DNA of 64,000 bases from Micrasema longulum (GCA_022494885.1 JAGVSM010004291.1:59609-123608); one strand, 5' to 3'; numbered from the stretch's first letter, positions 10,140 to 22,695 are shown. The notes: generated from the letters alone by a model not told the origin. Translations and numbers: made by a program.

Positions 10140-10420
10140 ATCTGCCATCGCTCTCAGCGCTAGCAAACAGACCACCCTTAGCGAAACTCTGGGTGCAACT
10201 GAAATTTGTGACCCAGGGTACAGGCTGGCCTGCGTCTGTCTCTCTCGCTCGTAAATATAACGTTTCTAGAAACACATTGATGTGTTGTGTTGTTACTTGC
10301 CATAACTTCCCTCTGCAGACTAAAAATTGTTGGGTCGGGACTGTATCAGTGACGCGCCACGACGAAACACGTATATATAAAAGTGATATGCACCAGATAG
10401 CTCCCTAACACACTACTCCA
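10140..10420 (+). promoter_or_regulatory. GC-richer patch with TATA-like box
   Basis: Within AT-rich intron this patch has a balanced composition, a gtctctctcgctcg tract (10237-10250) and GTATATATAAAAG at 10371. An open frame of 127 codons covers it (10025-10408) but resembles nothing I know and starts in AT-rich text. It could be a promoter of an intron-resident transcript or a transposable-element promoter. Low confidence. Confidence 0.25.
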
Positions 10421-10811
10421 CAACACGACATAACAATTAAACCCTGCTATACCAAAATAAGTTATTTTTATACAAGTATATGTAATGTTCATTTTTAAGG
10501 GACCGCTTAATTTATTAAAATATATTTCGTACAATTTTATAAAAATAATAAGGTGTTTACACAAGTCATTTTGCATTGCATTTTTTCTTCATTCAACCTT
10601 TATTGTTCAATTTTAAATCGAGCCTTTTTTACACGAGCTAATATGCTAGCACAAAATTTTTTAATACTCTATGGAGAAGAACACGTTGTTTCAGGCATAT
10701 GCATGCAGCAATACACCAGAAAGCTGTGGTGTAAATACAATCAATGATATATTGTGTGGGAAGAAATATTAAAGTGTGCTTGTATATAGAGCCCTCCACA
10801 AGCTTTCCCGA

Positions 10812-11335
10812 CATTTATTTATTTTTACATAAACGGCATGAATTGCCTTTAACATATATTGAACATAAATACATAACAAATAATGATAAAATTGCATGAT
10901 TTTAAAAATAGTAACAAGTAGGTAAATACACATAAGGAAACAAAAATATTAACGAAATAAATATATTTATAAGAAAAGCGAAAAGGGAAAACATTTTGAA
11001 ATATAAAGAAAAGTTCAAGAATTATATTGCGAGAGAAAACAAGAAATCAGACTCGTTTTATAACTATCAAGTCCAGAACCAAATACATCAGCCTTGTCCT
11101 CATACTGATTACTATATCTGTGGGGCCTAGGAATAGGCAAGTGCATGTGATAGTTGGTCTTAGAACTTGCAGAACAAAAAAAAGATCTATGGCGGGTATG
11201 TCGACCAGGGACACCAAATCTGGACAGTCGATGAATGAATTGATCACTTTATAAAGTAATATTAGGTCACTTAGAATTCTTTTATTGAAAAGTTTTAAGA
11301 GATTTACTGAGGATAACAATTGATTATAATTAAAT
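10812..11335 (-). pseudogene. Non-LTR LINE 3-prime end with RT remnant
   Basis: Minus-strand frame 11047-11319 reads LLKLFNKRILSDLILLYKVI, NSFIDCPDLVSLVDI: the same RT C-terminal pattern as at 33622-33894. The text downstream of a frameshift also fits a polymerase C-terminus (tRNA-free, TR-rich). The 3-prime UTR spans 10812-11030 and contains TAAACGGCATGAATTGCC. A second copy of the same element is at 52735-53530. Confidence 0.65.
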
Positions 11336-11869
11336 AAAGCAGCTGAAATACGTAGTTTAAAATAATAAATATTAGATATTTCTTCTGAACCCGCTCAAGT
11401 GAATCAGAATGTACACTATAATGGGAGAAATATATTCTTAACAACTTCTAACCATTGTAGCGCGAGTGAAATGTTTGCTGCTGCTAGACTTCCACACAGC
11501 TTCCAAACTGAATAGAAAAGGAAAATCCCTGTGTCACACCATTTCATATTTATTTTTTAACTAGTTGGTATTTATTTTTAAAATGTTATTAATTTGGGAT
11601 ACAATCCAAATAGACTTAAATTGCTATTTTAATTCGTAATTTAAGTATATTGATTTGTTATTTAATATTTGGATTTAATCTTGCTCCGCTCCTATTAGTT
11701 TTAATTTGGTTAATTTGGAATTATTATCTGTCGCACATCAAAATTTCCGGACTTCATTTTACCCTTACTTTAAAATCTTACCAAAAAATCTTTTAAAATC
11801 TTACCGAAACAAGTTCACGTTATTTGCGTATTGTAAATTATTTTCTCACTTTTTTATGTTTTTATGTAA

Positions 11870-12530
11870 AACCAGGAAGGCAACTCGAACCCACGAAGGT
11901 TGGCCGTTTCCGCAGCGGAATCGAGTCCTCGGGGCGTCCGCAGTCGTTCTTGTTCAAATCGGTCGGCCGGATTTAAGGGCGCGAATGTTTAAATCTAGCC
12001 GGCGCTCGATGGAAATGGAAATGACGATGCCGGGCGCACCCGGGAGCCGATCTCGCTGCAGTCTTCACCGATCATCATCTTTTAAAAAACTATACAATTG
12101 GGCAAAAAAAAAAGTAATTTTCGAACCTTTAATTTTACATATATTTCGAACGAGCCGTACCAAATGTAGACCTGACTCAGATATCTCACAATCATATCAA
12201 GTTTCGCCTTTGAATATCTACCTGAAATTTGCGCTATGCGGTCGAACCTGGTAAGTTTTATCTGAGGAAATCAAGAAACTTTAGATTGTTTAAGTACCTG
12301 ATTTTGCACGAATTTTGCCTGATTTTGAACGCGACTTCTCTCTCGAGATAGCTTGTACTCCTCTCGAAGGGCGAACGCCACACGAGCAGAAGCCGTAGCC
12401 AGGTGAACGGTGGTGGTGAGGCCGTAACCCGGAACCAGGAACTGGAGCAGTAGTCAGACCGGTGAGTTTTTCGTTAGCCTAGTGGCCGTCCGCTACCCTT
12501 CCGGTCCGGGTGCGCGCGCGCGTCGGAAAT
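11870..12530 (+). promoter_or_regulatory. GC/CpG-rich island with 5-prime-UTR-like exon signals
   Basis: Two GC-rich blocks (11870-12075 and 12330-12530) stand out from surroundings that are otherwise strongly AT-rich. The second ends in CAGTCAGACCGGTGAGTTTT, whose GTGAGT at about 12462 would be a good splice donor, followed by a GCGCGCGCG run at 12513. The open frame of 182 codons at 11706-12254 mixes AT-rich and GC-rich text and has no recognisable domain. Possible readings are a promoter plus non-coding first exon of an intron-hosted gene, or the 5-prime region of a retroelement. Confidence 0.35.
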
Positions 12531-13394
12531 AAACTGTAACATCATAATCAGCCAATTGGTTGAACGTTGCTGGGAATCAAGATTGTAGCAGCACACTTTA
12601 CTATCACCCTTATATTTATTTTGTTACAAATTCTACTTTTTTTTTGTTTTTGGTTTTTCTTTCTATTTTTTAGTTTTGTTATCTTTAAATCCTTTCTGGT
12701 GTTTTCTTGAATGTTTTATTTCATCTATATTGTTTATGTATGTTTAACTTCTACATAAAACATGCAACTTTTTATCTTATTTTCTGATTGTTTATACTTT
12801 TAATAGTTATATGGCTGGCTGGTTATTGCCTTTTAGTAATATTAATATGCTCCCGCTTAAAGAGAAGCCCTTTAGCTCTATTGCATTTAACAAAATCTTT
12901 TAAAATATTTGGTTTGGGTTTAAAACAAAAGTAAGAAACCAACTTACTAACTCGATGGCGCTTTTAATTTTTTTTTATTTTATAAACACCAACGGTTCAA
13001 AGAACCTTTTACAAACAAATTATAATTCACAGAAATAATCACAGCAGTGCACAATAATCATGTAGTACATATTATGAAATAATAGAATAATTAAAATTAA
13101 AAAATTTAGTAAACATATAATACAATAAGTCAAAAAGAAACAACATTTCTAAATAAAGATATCAATAACCATGAGAAAATCTTATGTACTAAATATAAAT
13201 ATAACACAGTAAAGTTGAGAATAACTAAATAATAATAATAAAAAAAATTAATACAACATTAGTACCTACTTAAAAAAATAAAAGTTTTTTGAGCAATAAA
13301 ACAAAAATAAAAAAAAGTTAAATTTCTAAATAATGCCTCTATTTAGTGAAATCATCATCATAAGTTGGTTGGAAGAAGTTGCCATTTGGCAATA

Positions 13395-13577
13395 AATGCC
13401 ATTTTTATGTTTATTTTCAATGGAAATTTAGAAAAATATTTTTTTGTTTTGTACACCATTTTGTTAAAAGGACCTAAATTATATTGTTATGATATTTTTT
13501 ACAATCAATACAGTGTAAAGTTTTCGCAAACTAAGTTTTGTAAAATTTCCATTGAAAATAAACGTAAAAATGGCATT
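13395..13577. mobile_element. 183-bp TIR element
   Basis: Arms of about 36 bp: left AATGCCATTTTTATGTTTAT, then TTTCAATGGAAATTT. The right arm is the complement with one or two differences (ACGTTTATT). The loop is about 110 bp and AT-rich. MITE-like, non-coding. Confidence 0.75.
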
Positions 13578-14621
13578 GTTCAAAAAAATGATAAAGGCGC
13601 CATCTATGAATAATTTGTTCCATATATTCGTTTAGAATTACCTTAACAGCAAATGTGTAACTGGTTGTTTTGGTTTGGGCATACAATACCCGACTGAGTA
13701 CATACGGCCCATTGTTTTGCTGTAAACTATGGCTAACTTCGTAGTTAATAATCATAGAATGGTTTTTGTCCGTTTGGGCGACTATTTTAGCCGGTGCCGT
13801 ATACTCTAAGAATATTGTACTACCTGTCCAAGCCACCCGGAATAAAAAATATTATTTTATTATAAAAACGAGACAATTAAACATCTAAGGTCAAATATTT
13901 TTTGATTAGCTTTTAAGCGCAACTGGTCCTTGTGCTTTATGATACCCGTCCTACTTTTAAAATTACAATGCAAAAAGCGAAATGACCACGTAACACGTGT
14001 TATTTGTGTTTTTTTTAGGTTAACATTGCAAGTTTTAGAAGTAAATACTTGATTAACAAACACACATAATGTATTCAATTCGCATACTTTATTTTTTCCG
14101 TGAATTTGGGGAAAAAATATCGTGAATATTTTGAATCCTGTATTGTACTTCTACATTTGTGTAAAAGGGAATGAATTCTGTTTTTGCGACAAAAAGGGAA
14201 AAAAACCTTTTTTGAAATTGTACCCAGCGCTCGGCAGTAAGTTTTCATATTATAATTTCAAGGATTTTCGAATCTATGATAAGGGTTCTTTAAAAAGGAC
14301 AAATTCAAAGACATGTTTTAAATCATAACTTTTAAGTGTGGGAAGTTGTAATGTTTAAATTTGCACTTAAACATGTTTTACGCACTTCAAAATCAGACCC
14401 CATACCATATTGCGCCTTCGCTTCGTAAGTACATTCGTATCCCATATATTTATCTCACTCTATGCAAACGAATTCGTATTTCGCTCTTGTTTCCAGTACA
14501 CATGAACAAATGCTCTGTGATCCATCTTAAAAACTAACTTTAATGAATAAGACAAAGACCAAGTGTCGGACAAAGACACTCATTTTTCATAGCTCCAAAA
14601 CTGTTCCACACATTTCATAGG

Positions 14622-14690
14622 CTTTGAATATGTCCAAATGCTTTGCTTAAAAGTGATTTTCTTCTCTGTTGCAATAAATTTAATCATTTC
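14622..14690. repeat. Foldback family, degenerate fragment
   Basis: ATATGTCCAAATGCTTTGCT followed by CTTCTCTGTTGCAATAAATT. These are the terminus and part of the reversed arm only. Confidence 0.5.
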
Positions 14691-16294
14691 ATAAGGACAA
14701 TTTGAAGAGATTAATTATTTTAATAAGTTTCGATTTAAATTTTCGTTGAAATTATGAATAAAAAGGCAGAATTAAAAAGCCTTTGTATTCATGAATAGTA
14801 CATAGGTTTATATTTCATTACAATTTTCTCATTTTCATTGACAAAAAATTTAGTTGTAGCGCTTATTTTTTAAATTTTTATATGTATCGTATTCGTCCAG
14901 TGGCCTATATTTCAATTTAAAATAAAATGTATACACACACACAGGTCATGCCTTTATGGGGTTTTTTTTTCGTGTTGAATCGTTTTGAATGAATCGTTTT
15001 TTTTATATTTGTAATTTATGTTTACCTTTTGTCAAATGCAAAAAAAATAGATAAAAAAATAAAAACACATGAAAAATTTTTAAAAGACTGTTTTCATGCA
15101 CTTAAAAAATACTAAATCCATAAAATTTCAATTTCCTCAAAACTTTTTAAATGTTGGTTACTGCCTTCTCGCTTGAAACAGCAGTATACTTAACAAAAAT
15201 TTATTACAAAATATACAATATATTTATCCTTAGCCTTAAAGACAAAAAGCATTTTACTCGAAACGTGGAGACGCTTTCGCCTTTCCTGAGACGTTCTGGC
15301 AACTAATTATGAAATATAGTTTTCATGGATGAATTTCAAAGTGCCATTTTCGTTAAAAAAAACACTTCATCAGCTCCATTGCTAAATTATTTTATGTATA
15401 GTTCCAGATATGTGTACTATTTTTTAAGAACTTCGCTTTTATATTCTAAAACTTTGCCGTTAAAATCCGGTTCCAAGGACCAATGTAATATTCTCCGAAT
15501 GGTTCAAGGGTTTTAGTTCCAATAAAAAGTGAAATTAAATGGAGATTATTCCGTCCCGTAGTGTATTGGTTGTTGTTATAAAAGAGGCTTATTCTTTGCC
15601 AATTATTATATTTCACCATGATCAAAACTCTTATTTTTGTACAATAAATAAATCCCCGATTTATTGAACCCGAGGGTAACAAACAGTTATTATAAATATA
15701 TTTAAGATTTTAGGCTAGAGAAAATATAAAAAAGAGGAAGAAATCATTTTCTCTGTATATCATACGGATGAAGAATACCGTTTTGTTTGTACGAGCATCC
15801 ATCAACATTCACATCGTAAATATTTTTAGCTGTTCTTTTGCAGCACATTCGCTCTTTATGTCCAAACTAACAAAGATCTCTCTTCTTGATTTTGTCAATA
15901 ATGCTAACCTCAGCCTTACATAATGAACGAATCTCATCATTTGTGCACTTATCGTACATAGTTTTACCACACATTTGCGTGAAAGATCACATTTTAACTG
16001 CATTCAGCCTACCTTCGACCTTGTTTTCACAATTCCATACTTCGCTCACATACATACGGGTTGGGACCAGAACTCCATTGTAAACTGCTAATTTTGCCTA
16101 CTGTGACAAACATTTATTTTTAAAAGTTTATTTGAATGCACCGTTTACTCTATTCCCGGTACTCACCCTCCTTTCAATATATTTCTCAGTCATTCCATCC
16201 CTAATAAACATACTTCCAAGATACACAAATTCCTTTACCTGTCTCAGTATAACCTCATTCACAGTGATCTCACATTTAGTCATACTTTTCTAAT

Positions 16295-16815
16295 TATAAA
16301 TGGTTTATTCTGCTATTTATTTTTGTTCTTCAATTTTTAATTACTAACCATATATTTTCGAATTTATATTTATGCTTCAATTTTTATTATTATCGGTTTG
16401 TTTTCCAATTTATATTTTTGTTTAATCTCTTTATTACTAATGTTGTATTTTATAATCTGTATTTACGCTTCAATTTTTATTATTATCGGTATGTTTTCTT
16501 ATTTATAATAATTATGTCTCATTTCTTTACTTTTAGTGGCATATTTTCTAATTTATTTTTTATGATTTAATTTTTTTTATTATTACTTGCATGTTTTTTA
16601 ATTTAAAGTAATATTGATTTTTTCTAAAGTTATTATTATTCTTTGAATTTATAAAGCATCATTTAATGAAATAAAAAATAAAAACACATGTAAAAAAATA
16701 AGGTCCTTCCTAAACACAGGAATTTCCTAGCTAGTCGGGACCTAAAACAAAGAAACTCTGTACATTTTATAACTGTGAAATAAATTTATGAAAAAAAAAA
16801 AAAAAACTTTCATTT
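16295..16815 (+). mobile_element. Poly-A-ended insertion within RTE relic
   Basis: The segment separates two contiguous parts of the RTE relic. Its right end has AAATAAATTTATG directly before a pure A run of about 16 bases at 16791-16806, suggesting a retroposed plus-strand transcript 3-prime end. Its left part is the 47-bp tandem array at 16325-16620. Target duplication not resolved. Confidence 0.55.
16325..16620 (+). repeat. AT-rich minisatellite, period about 47 bp
   Basis: Unit starts with a TTCAATTTTTATTATTA-like phrase at about 16327, 16375, 16421, 16469, 16515 and 16563, giving six diverged units. Each unit continues with a G/T-containing phrase (tatcggtttgttttc, tatcggtatgttttc, agtggcatattttc) and ttatatttttg-like text. 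Confidence 0.7.
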
Positions 16816-18082
16816 ATTTAAAAATCCATCACATTCGATTTATCGACATTTATCTGCAAATTACTCCCCCTGCATATATCGTAGACTTTTGGTACCAAAA
16901 ACTGCTGGTCGTCGGCAGACAAAATACCTTTGACAATTAAACCACTCATGTTTGCTCCCATTCTTTTACCCTCTTTTTCTTTAAAACAGTTATCGATATA
17001 TACAATAAAAATCTACACCTAAAAACAGGCTGAACTATGTTAGATGGAGACTTTCATAAACAGAAAACACACCGTTTTCATTTTATATTAATTACTTTTA
17101 TATAGATTCCCTGTTATTAAGTATGTTTACTATTTTTATGCAATAAATTTATAAAATAAATACTTTGAACAGCCATAGATGACATCACTGATGTCCTTTC
17201 TTTTTTTTTCAAGCTTAATAAACATGAGTTAACCGATTCCAATTTATTAAGAAAACGTTTTATTTGAAATATTTAACACGGTATTATGTACTATCTACCG
17301 TGTTAAATATTTCTAAACTTTATCTAAACTTTATTAATACTAAAACACTCGAGAAGATTTGAGTAATATTTTTTAATTGCAAAAATTTTATGTTTGCTAT
17401 TCAACTTTTTGTTTTTTAGTTCATCGGACAGTTCATTAAATTTGGAATGGCCAATATTTTTCAGACTTTTTGCCGAACTTCGTTTATTGAAATTTAGATA
17501 CATGAACATTTTTTGAGTTTCGTGTATAGTGGTTTTCTTAAACAAAAAACTTCTTTTCAAATATTTCGTGTTACTGTTTGTACTTTTAATTACATTTTTT
17601 TGTTGGTATTCATAAAGAAAAATATTTCTCGGTTAGTATTATGTTGCTGTCCTGTTATTTTTTTAATTTTGGAATAAATATATTAATTACTTCGTGGAAA
17701 TTAATTTTGTATCATTCATAACAATACTACATATAATGCTGTGAAATTTATTGAAATAATATAAATTGCTCCTATAGAATGGTCCATTATCAACAGAATT
17801 ATATATTTCTAGTGTCTTAAGAAAAGCTGTAAAAGATTTTCCCAGCTCCTCAGCTAGCAATTTTGTTTTTTATTTCACCATGTCCCCACAGTCTGAATAT
17901 GATTGCCATCGCACTCACAAACTATCAAACCTCGATAATCCTTAATTCTTCTGTTGTAATAATTATGTTTTTCAAAATGTTTGTATCAAATGCTTTCATT
18001 TCAATTGATTTTGGTTGTTTTTCGTACTTTCGATATTTTTTTACTTAAATAAAAATAAACATAAAATTTAAACATATTACAA

Positions 18083-19236
18083 CAAAGGTGAAAAACATTT
18101 AAAAGAGTGTGAAATAGAAGTCTAGGCATCTACTAGGCTTATGACTTGTCATTGGCTGGTTTAAATAACCACTTTACACACTGTGTAACATTCACCATTT
18201 TGCCCATATTTGAACATCTATATTACCTTTTCTCAAATGTTCTTTATCTATGTTGCAATATGTTAATATTAACAGCTTCACATGGAGTTGAATCCAATCC
18301 TTGGCTACAAAAATTTTTGATTACAAAATATTCTTGATAAATCCACCTGGTCCATGAAGAAGTATAGAAACTGAAAAAATAACATTTTTAGGCGTTGCCT
18401 AGTATGTAGGTGAAATATTTATATTATTTTATTTTTTTAATATTTGCCTTCTTATGATTTACCCAAATATTTCATTTTGAGGGCCATTTTCAACGAGTTG
18501 TAAATAACTCACTATTAGAAAATGGAATCAAGTTGGGGTAGAGTGGGGTTCGAACCAAGGACCTTCGGTCCGCGAGTCCGAGACACTAGCCACGGGACCA
18601 CAACCCGATTTTTAATTAGATGAATCTTACCCGCATAAATAAAAGTTTCAGCTCTTTTACTTCACAAACATCAATAGATGAAAGAATTGAAGGAATATAG
18701 ATGTTCAAATAATATATAAATAAATAAATTTAAAGTAAATCTAAAGAAAGTTTTTGAATACGTGTAAAAACTACATTACATTTCCTATGTTTTTATTTTT
18801 TCTCATTTACTCGTATTTAAAATTATATAAACTCTTATAATAAACAATAAACAACTACAACAATGTAAGTCACTCTCCATGCACAAGAGTTAGGCCCTTT
18901 TTTGGAGAGTTACAGTGATTTCATTTACAAGATGTGTCAAAGTAGATATGTACAGAATTTTTCAAAAACATGTATCTTTTATGTAATTTATTAAAAAAAA
19001 TATTTTTAAAAATGTATATATAGGCAGAATGGTGAATGTTACACAGTGTGTAAAGTGACTACCCAAACCAGCCATTGACAGGTCGTTGGCCCTGTAGATG
19101 CCTAAACTTCTATATTACCTTCTCGTAAATGTTGTTCATCTCTGTTGTAATATGTTTAAATAAACAGCTCCCCAGGGAGTTGAATCCAGTCCTTGTCTAC
19201 TGAAATTTGGACAAACTCAAAATATTGTTGAATTAC
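18083..19236. repeat. Foldback family copy carrying two nested insertions
   Basis: Forward arm 18083-18215 (gtctaggcatctactaggct, CACTTTACACACTGTGTAAC), flip, then reversed unit to about 18420. That unit is broken by the S2 SINE, resumes at 18612-18711 (GATGAATCTTACCCGC to gatgttcaaat), is broken again by about 305 bp of AT-rich sequence, and finishes at 19018-19236 (TAGGCAGAATGGTGAATGTT to gacaaactcaaaatattgtt). Confidence 0.85.
18432..18611 (-). repeat. S2 SINE nested in foldback copy
   Basis: Reverse complement of the S2 copies at 40372 and 47558: tail with gatttacccaaatatttc, GGGCCATTTTCAACGAGTTG, then the head with GGTTCGAACCAAGGACC and GCCACGGGACCACAACCCG. Good copy with clear B-box. 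Confidence 0.82.
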
Positions 19237-19869
19237 AGTTTGGCTTAGGATGTACTTCCGTAATTAAACAGCTTGTAACTACCAAATCTCTTTGTCCTTA
19301 TCGTTGCTATTGTTTTGTTAAATTTATTAACATTACCTTTTGTATGCACTTGCAAAACAGTTTAATATAGACAGCCCAAGAAAGATCCCACCCCTGATGA
19401 AATAGTTATTATGCCGGAAGTTTAAGGGTAGTATAGTGAGTTGGGTAAGCTTTCACTACCCATCGGTATTTTAACAACATTTTGTTTCAATACAACTTTT
19501 TTTTTTACTAACTTGTGGTATTGGAGTCATTACATATTTGATTAATAAAATACGTACATATTTGGAAGAAAAAAATAACGCTTATAAAATTGTTTTATTT
19601 TGTAAAAATTATTTAAATCATATCAAAAATGATGAACAATCATGTAATATATCAATTAACAATGATTACATGAAAAACAAAAAAAACATCTTCAATCTTG
19701 ATTTAAAGTTTCATTTTACTGAATCAGTAGGTAAATAGACGAGATAAATTTAATTCAAATATAAATAACAAATTATTATACATATATTTTTGTGCTTCAT
19801 CTGATGTTTCCACTATTTTTATTTTCCAATATTAATTAATTCAAATTACGAACATAATTTTCATCCTTA

Positions 19870-20043
19870 ATATGCACCGGACGACACTGAACTGGTGCAA
19901 TAATTACAGTATTTTGATGATTGATGATCAATCTTATGCTTCGGTGTCCAGCCAAAGGACTTAAAATATTACTGAAAAAACACCTTTCTCGGAATTGAAC
20001 TTGAAACCTCGAAGCGTCTAACTACTACACCATGAGATGGATA
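19870..20043 (-). repeat. S1 SINE copy
   Basis: Reverse complement of S1: TATGCACCGG, gatcaatcttatgcttcggt, ccagccaaaggactt, B-box-like GGAATTGAACTTGAAACCTC, and CACCATGAGATGG at the head end. Confidence 0.6.
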
Positions 20044-20617
20044 TTTTTACACGACACTTTTTTGTCTTATTTTAATTCAAATTTATATAGTGTTTATAGC
20101 CATAATTTCAATCTTCGCTTACACACAAATGATGAAAATGAATAATTCCATTCTACAAAATCTTACGCCCTTTATCATAATATCTTATAATTATTAAATT
20201 TATAAATTTCAGTAAATGAGTAGTGAGTTATGTACAAGGATTTCAAAGTTCTTAGCTTAGAAGTTATGTCTTTTTCTTAAAGTACAACTAAAGTTATCTA
20301 TTTAAATTTATAAGTAGGTCACAGGGTAGTTCTTACACTTATGAATGATTTTACAAATATCTCATTTTCATGCTGGTGACATCTTCCGCTTAACGGTGAC
20401 ATCTTCCGCTACGCGTGGTACCTTAACTGTTCATTATTTACCTTTAAAGTAATATTTTATCCCTAATTATTTCTTCTCGTCGCTCATTTTGTCTTAATTA
20501 CAAACTAACAAATACAGAATCACGTGAACGCTTTAATATTCTAATAATCAAAGTTGTGGACTAATGTACGTAATACATTTTTGTGTCATATTGGATGAAG
20601 ACTACAGTAAATTTGAT

Positions 20618-21060
20618 TTATTTATTTATTCATGTAGAGATACACATTACAAAAAAATAATAACGTATCCTCAGCTCTATGAGACTAGAAGCTCACTGTT
20701 GAGGTGGAATACAACAAAATAGAAAGTAAAAGCAGGCATATTATTAAATACTACTTCTAATAAAAATTATTACATTTTCATAAATTTCTATAAATATCCG
20801 GACAACACACTTTTTTCTTTTATTTATTGGGGATATCAACAGTAGTCATACATGTAACAAAAATATAACAAATAAAATATACAGATAATAAAACCAATGA
20901 CAGATATCCACAAAAATACATTAAATACGCGTACAATACATACTTGTGTGTTTGTGTTTGTGTGAGTGTAAGTGGGTGAGAGGGAGGGTGAGTGGTAGGT
21001 ACTATACTTAAATATATACTTACTTTATCGTAGGTACTATATATAAATCTATGCAATGTC
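20618..21060 (-). repeat. LINE 3-prime-UTR-like segment with TG-rich tract
   Basis: tttatttatttattcatgta at the left resembles the 3-prime ends of the LINE copies at 10812 and 33380. A degenerate TG/GAG-rich tract lies at 20938-21003 (cttgtgtgtttgtgtttg, agtgggtgagagggagg). Assignment to a LINE is tentative. Confidence 0.35.
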
Positions 21061-21079
21061 TCGCAGAAGTTTTCTGCAA

Positions 21080-21722
21080 ATAATGTTTGAAATATAACCT
21101 AAATCCGGCCGAGTGTTTTCGACTCGGTGCGGCGGCTACTTTTATGTAAAAACCTGAAAATAGAAATCTTGAGAAAATTTGTCAACCTTGCAGAGCATTG
21201 ATTAGCGCGTTTGCCTACTTTGTTTAAGATTTCAGGTTCGATTCCTGATAATGACGACTTAAAATATTCGTGTTAGAGGTTATTTAATTGTCTATTTTAT
21301 TTTATTAGATGAACGTTGACTTTTGTAACTGAATTTGAAAAAAGTAAATACAGTTTTTCCCACCATTCGTGTTAACAATATGGTCATGAGGAAAAATGAC
21401 AATATCTGAAAAAGGCCCTCAATATTATTTGCCAAACTCAAAGTGAAAGGAGCAGTGGAAATATTAGAGTTAAGTTCAAATGAAATCACGTTACATGAAG
21501 TTGGAAATTTTAAGAATTACTCGTTTATTGACAAAAAATCATTACTTTTTTGTATAAGCAAAACTTTATTTTCGGGTATATAGAAGAAGAACTTTCACGG
21601 TAATATTTTAATATCCCTGCAAAATCACCTGGGGCGCAAGACCGATAATTTACCCTTGCACATTAAACTGTCAATCCAGTGTTATATGCACCACTAGATG
21701 TGGATAGGAAAATAATGTAACG
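21080..21722 (+). repeat. S1 SINE with 5-prime module, internally interrupted
   Basis: Module M at 21080-21184 (CCGAGTGTTTTCGACTCGGT), head at 21185-21285 (GCGCGTTTGCCTAC, TTCAGGTTCGATTCCTGATA). The 3-prime part resumes at about 21600-21722 (ATGCACCACTAGATGTGGAT). The roughly 310 bp between are foreign or strongly diverged. Confidence 0.55.
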
Positions 21723-22519
21723 TAGAACGTATTTCGGGTTTCACCAAAACTATATGTTCAATGTGTTAAATGTTTTATCCTAATCATTATAATTATTTTA
21801 TCTGAACCTACGGGTATAATAGTTCTGCATTGGTGCACTTGCTAGGCTTTGTGCTAAATCAAATATTCATATTTCCATTTGTTGATTTTGTTTAAATGTT
21901 TATATTATTAATATTAACTTGTGTATATACGATGTATTTTATATCATCAAACTAATTTTTACAATAAAAATTTCAATTTTTATCTTCTGTATTCTTAAGT
22001 TTATTTAAATTCTTATTCTTATTTTTTATTTTTACATTTTATTGTGATTTTTATTATTTTTATTACTGTAGTTATTGATATTCATTAAACAAAACTTTAT
22101 ATTATTACGAGACTTTATTAATATTCTAGTGAAATTTTATTCGATTGAATGAATTGCATCTATTTAAAATTAAATTTTATTAAAATTAATCTTATGTAAA
22201 ATTTAATAAACTGCTTTAATAACAAATAAAAACTAAATTTTGGTCTATATACAATTTTTTTTTGTTTTTTGACTATTGGTGTTCACATATAATTGGTGAA
22301 AGATGTTAAATGTTATTATTTTTTATTTTGTTAATTGTATTTATATTGTGATATCTTTTACTGTTTGTGGACTGAAAATAAATAAATGGCATGTGAGATT
22401 GGGCATGGAGATTAGAAGAAGAAAAGAAGAGAACTTATCAATTAAGAGCAATAAAAAAAATGGGAAATTAGGCTCCCTAGGATACATAATGAAATTTCAG
22501 GTGTTTCTTCGAGATAACT

Positions 22520-22695
22520 AAAGAAGGGGATTTTCAACATAAAAAGGTAGCTCATTCCAGAGTATAGTACCTTGAACAGAAAAATAATTGCTCAAGTATG
22601 ATGTGGCATGTTGAGAAATAGAAAGAGTTCTGTTTTGAGAACAGCAAAGCGATGAATAATGATAAAAAATGGTAGCGAAGTTCTTAACAAGATAT
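22520..22695 (-). pseudogene. LINE RT C-terminus fragment
   Basis: The minus strand reads ISQHATSYLSNYFSVQGTIL followed by WNELPFYVE. This is the usual end of jockey/CR1-type polymerases, where a 'S..G...WN.LP..I' block precedes the stop. The rest of the element is missing. Confidence 0.6.

Larger units (their letters stand above)
12531..15785. other. Intron, few recognisable elements
   Basis: Nothing recognisable in 12531-13394, 13578-14621 or 14691-15785 beyond AT-rich sequence. Small open frames (for example 13531-13836 and 13860-14078 on the minus strand) lack family features. Confidence 0.45.
15786..17045 (-). pseudogene. RTE-type LINE remnant, interrupted
   Basis: Second, more decayed copy of the RTE polymerase seen at 54830-55565. 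The minus-strand reading of 15786-16289 matches the same C-terminal region (MTKCEI, VYLGSMF, IERRVS, GNRVNGA). After an insertion at about 16295-16815 the element resumes at 16820-17040. There the minus strand reads ILSADDQQFLVPKVYDICRG and LQINVDKSNVM, which is the ADD catalytic-box region of a reverse transcriptase followed by the 'L.iN..K' motif. Frameshifts and stops throughout; not functional. Confidence 0.75.
17046..20617. other. Intron with nested repeats
   Basis: No gene seen in 17046-18082 or 19237-19869, or in 20044-20617. A 16-base phrase GGTGACATCTTCCGCT is duplicated at 20384 and 20404. The minus-strand frame of 78 codons at 17324-17560 is AT-rich and not recognised. Confidence 0.4.

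Noticed and set aside
10025..10408. 127-codon open frame
   Set aside because: It mixes AT-rich and GC-rich text and has no domain or splice context. Kept only as part of a possible regulatory patch.
11706..12254. 182-codon open frame, the second longest
   Set aside because: Its N-terminal half is AT-rich intron and its C-terminal half GC-rich island. There is no recognisable protein, and the length is explained by the GC-rich block lacking stops.
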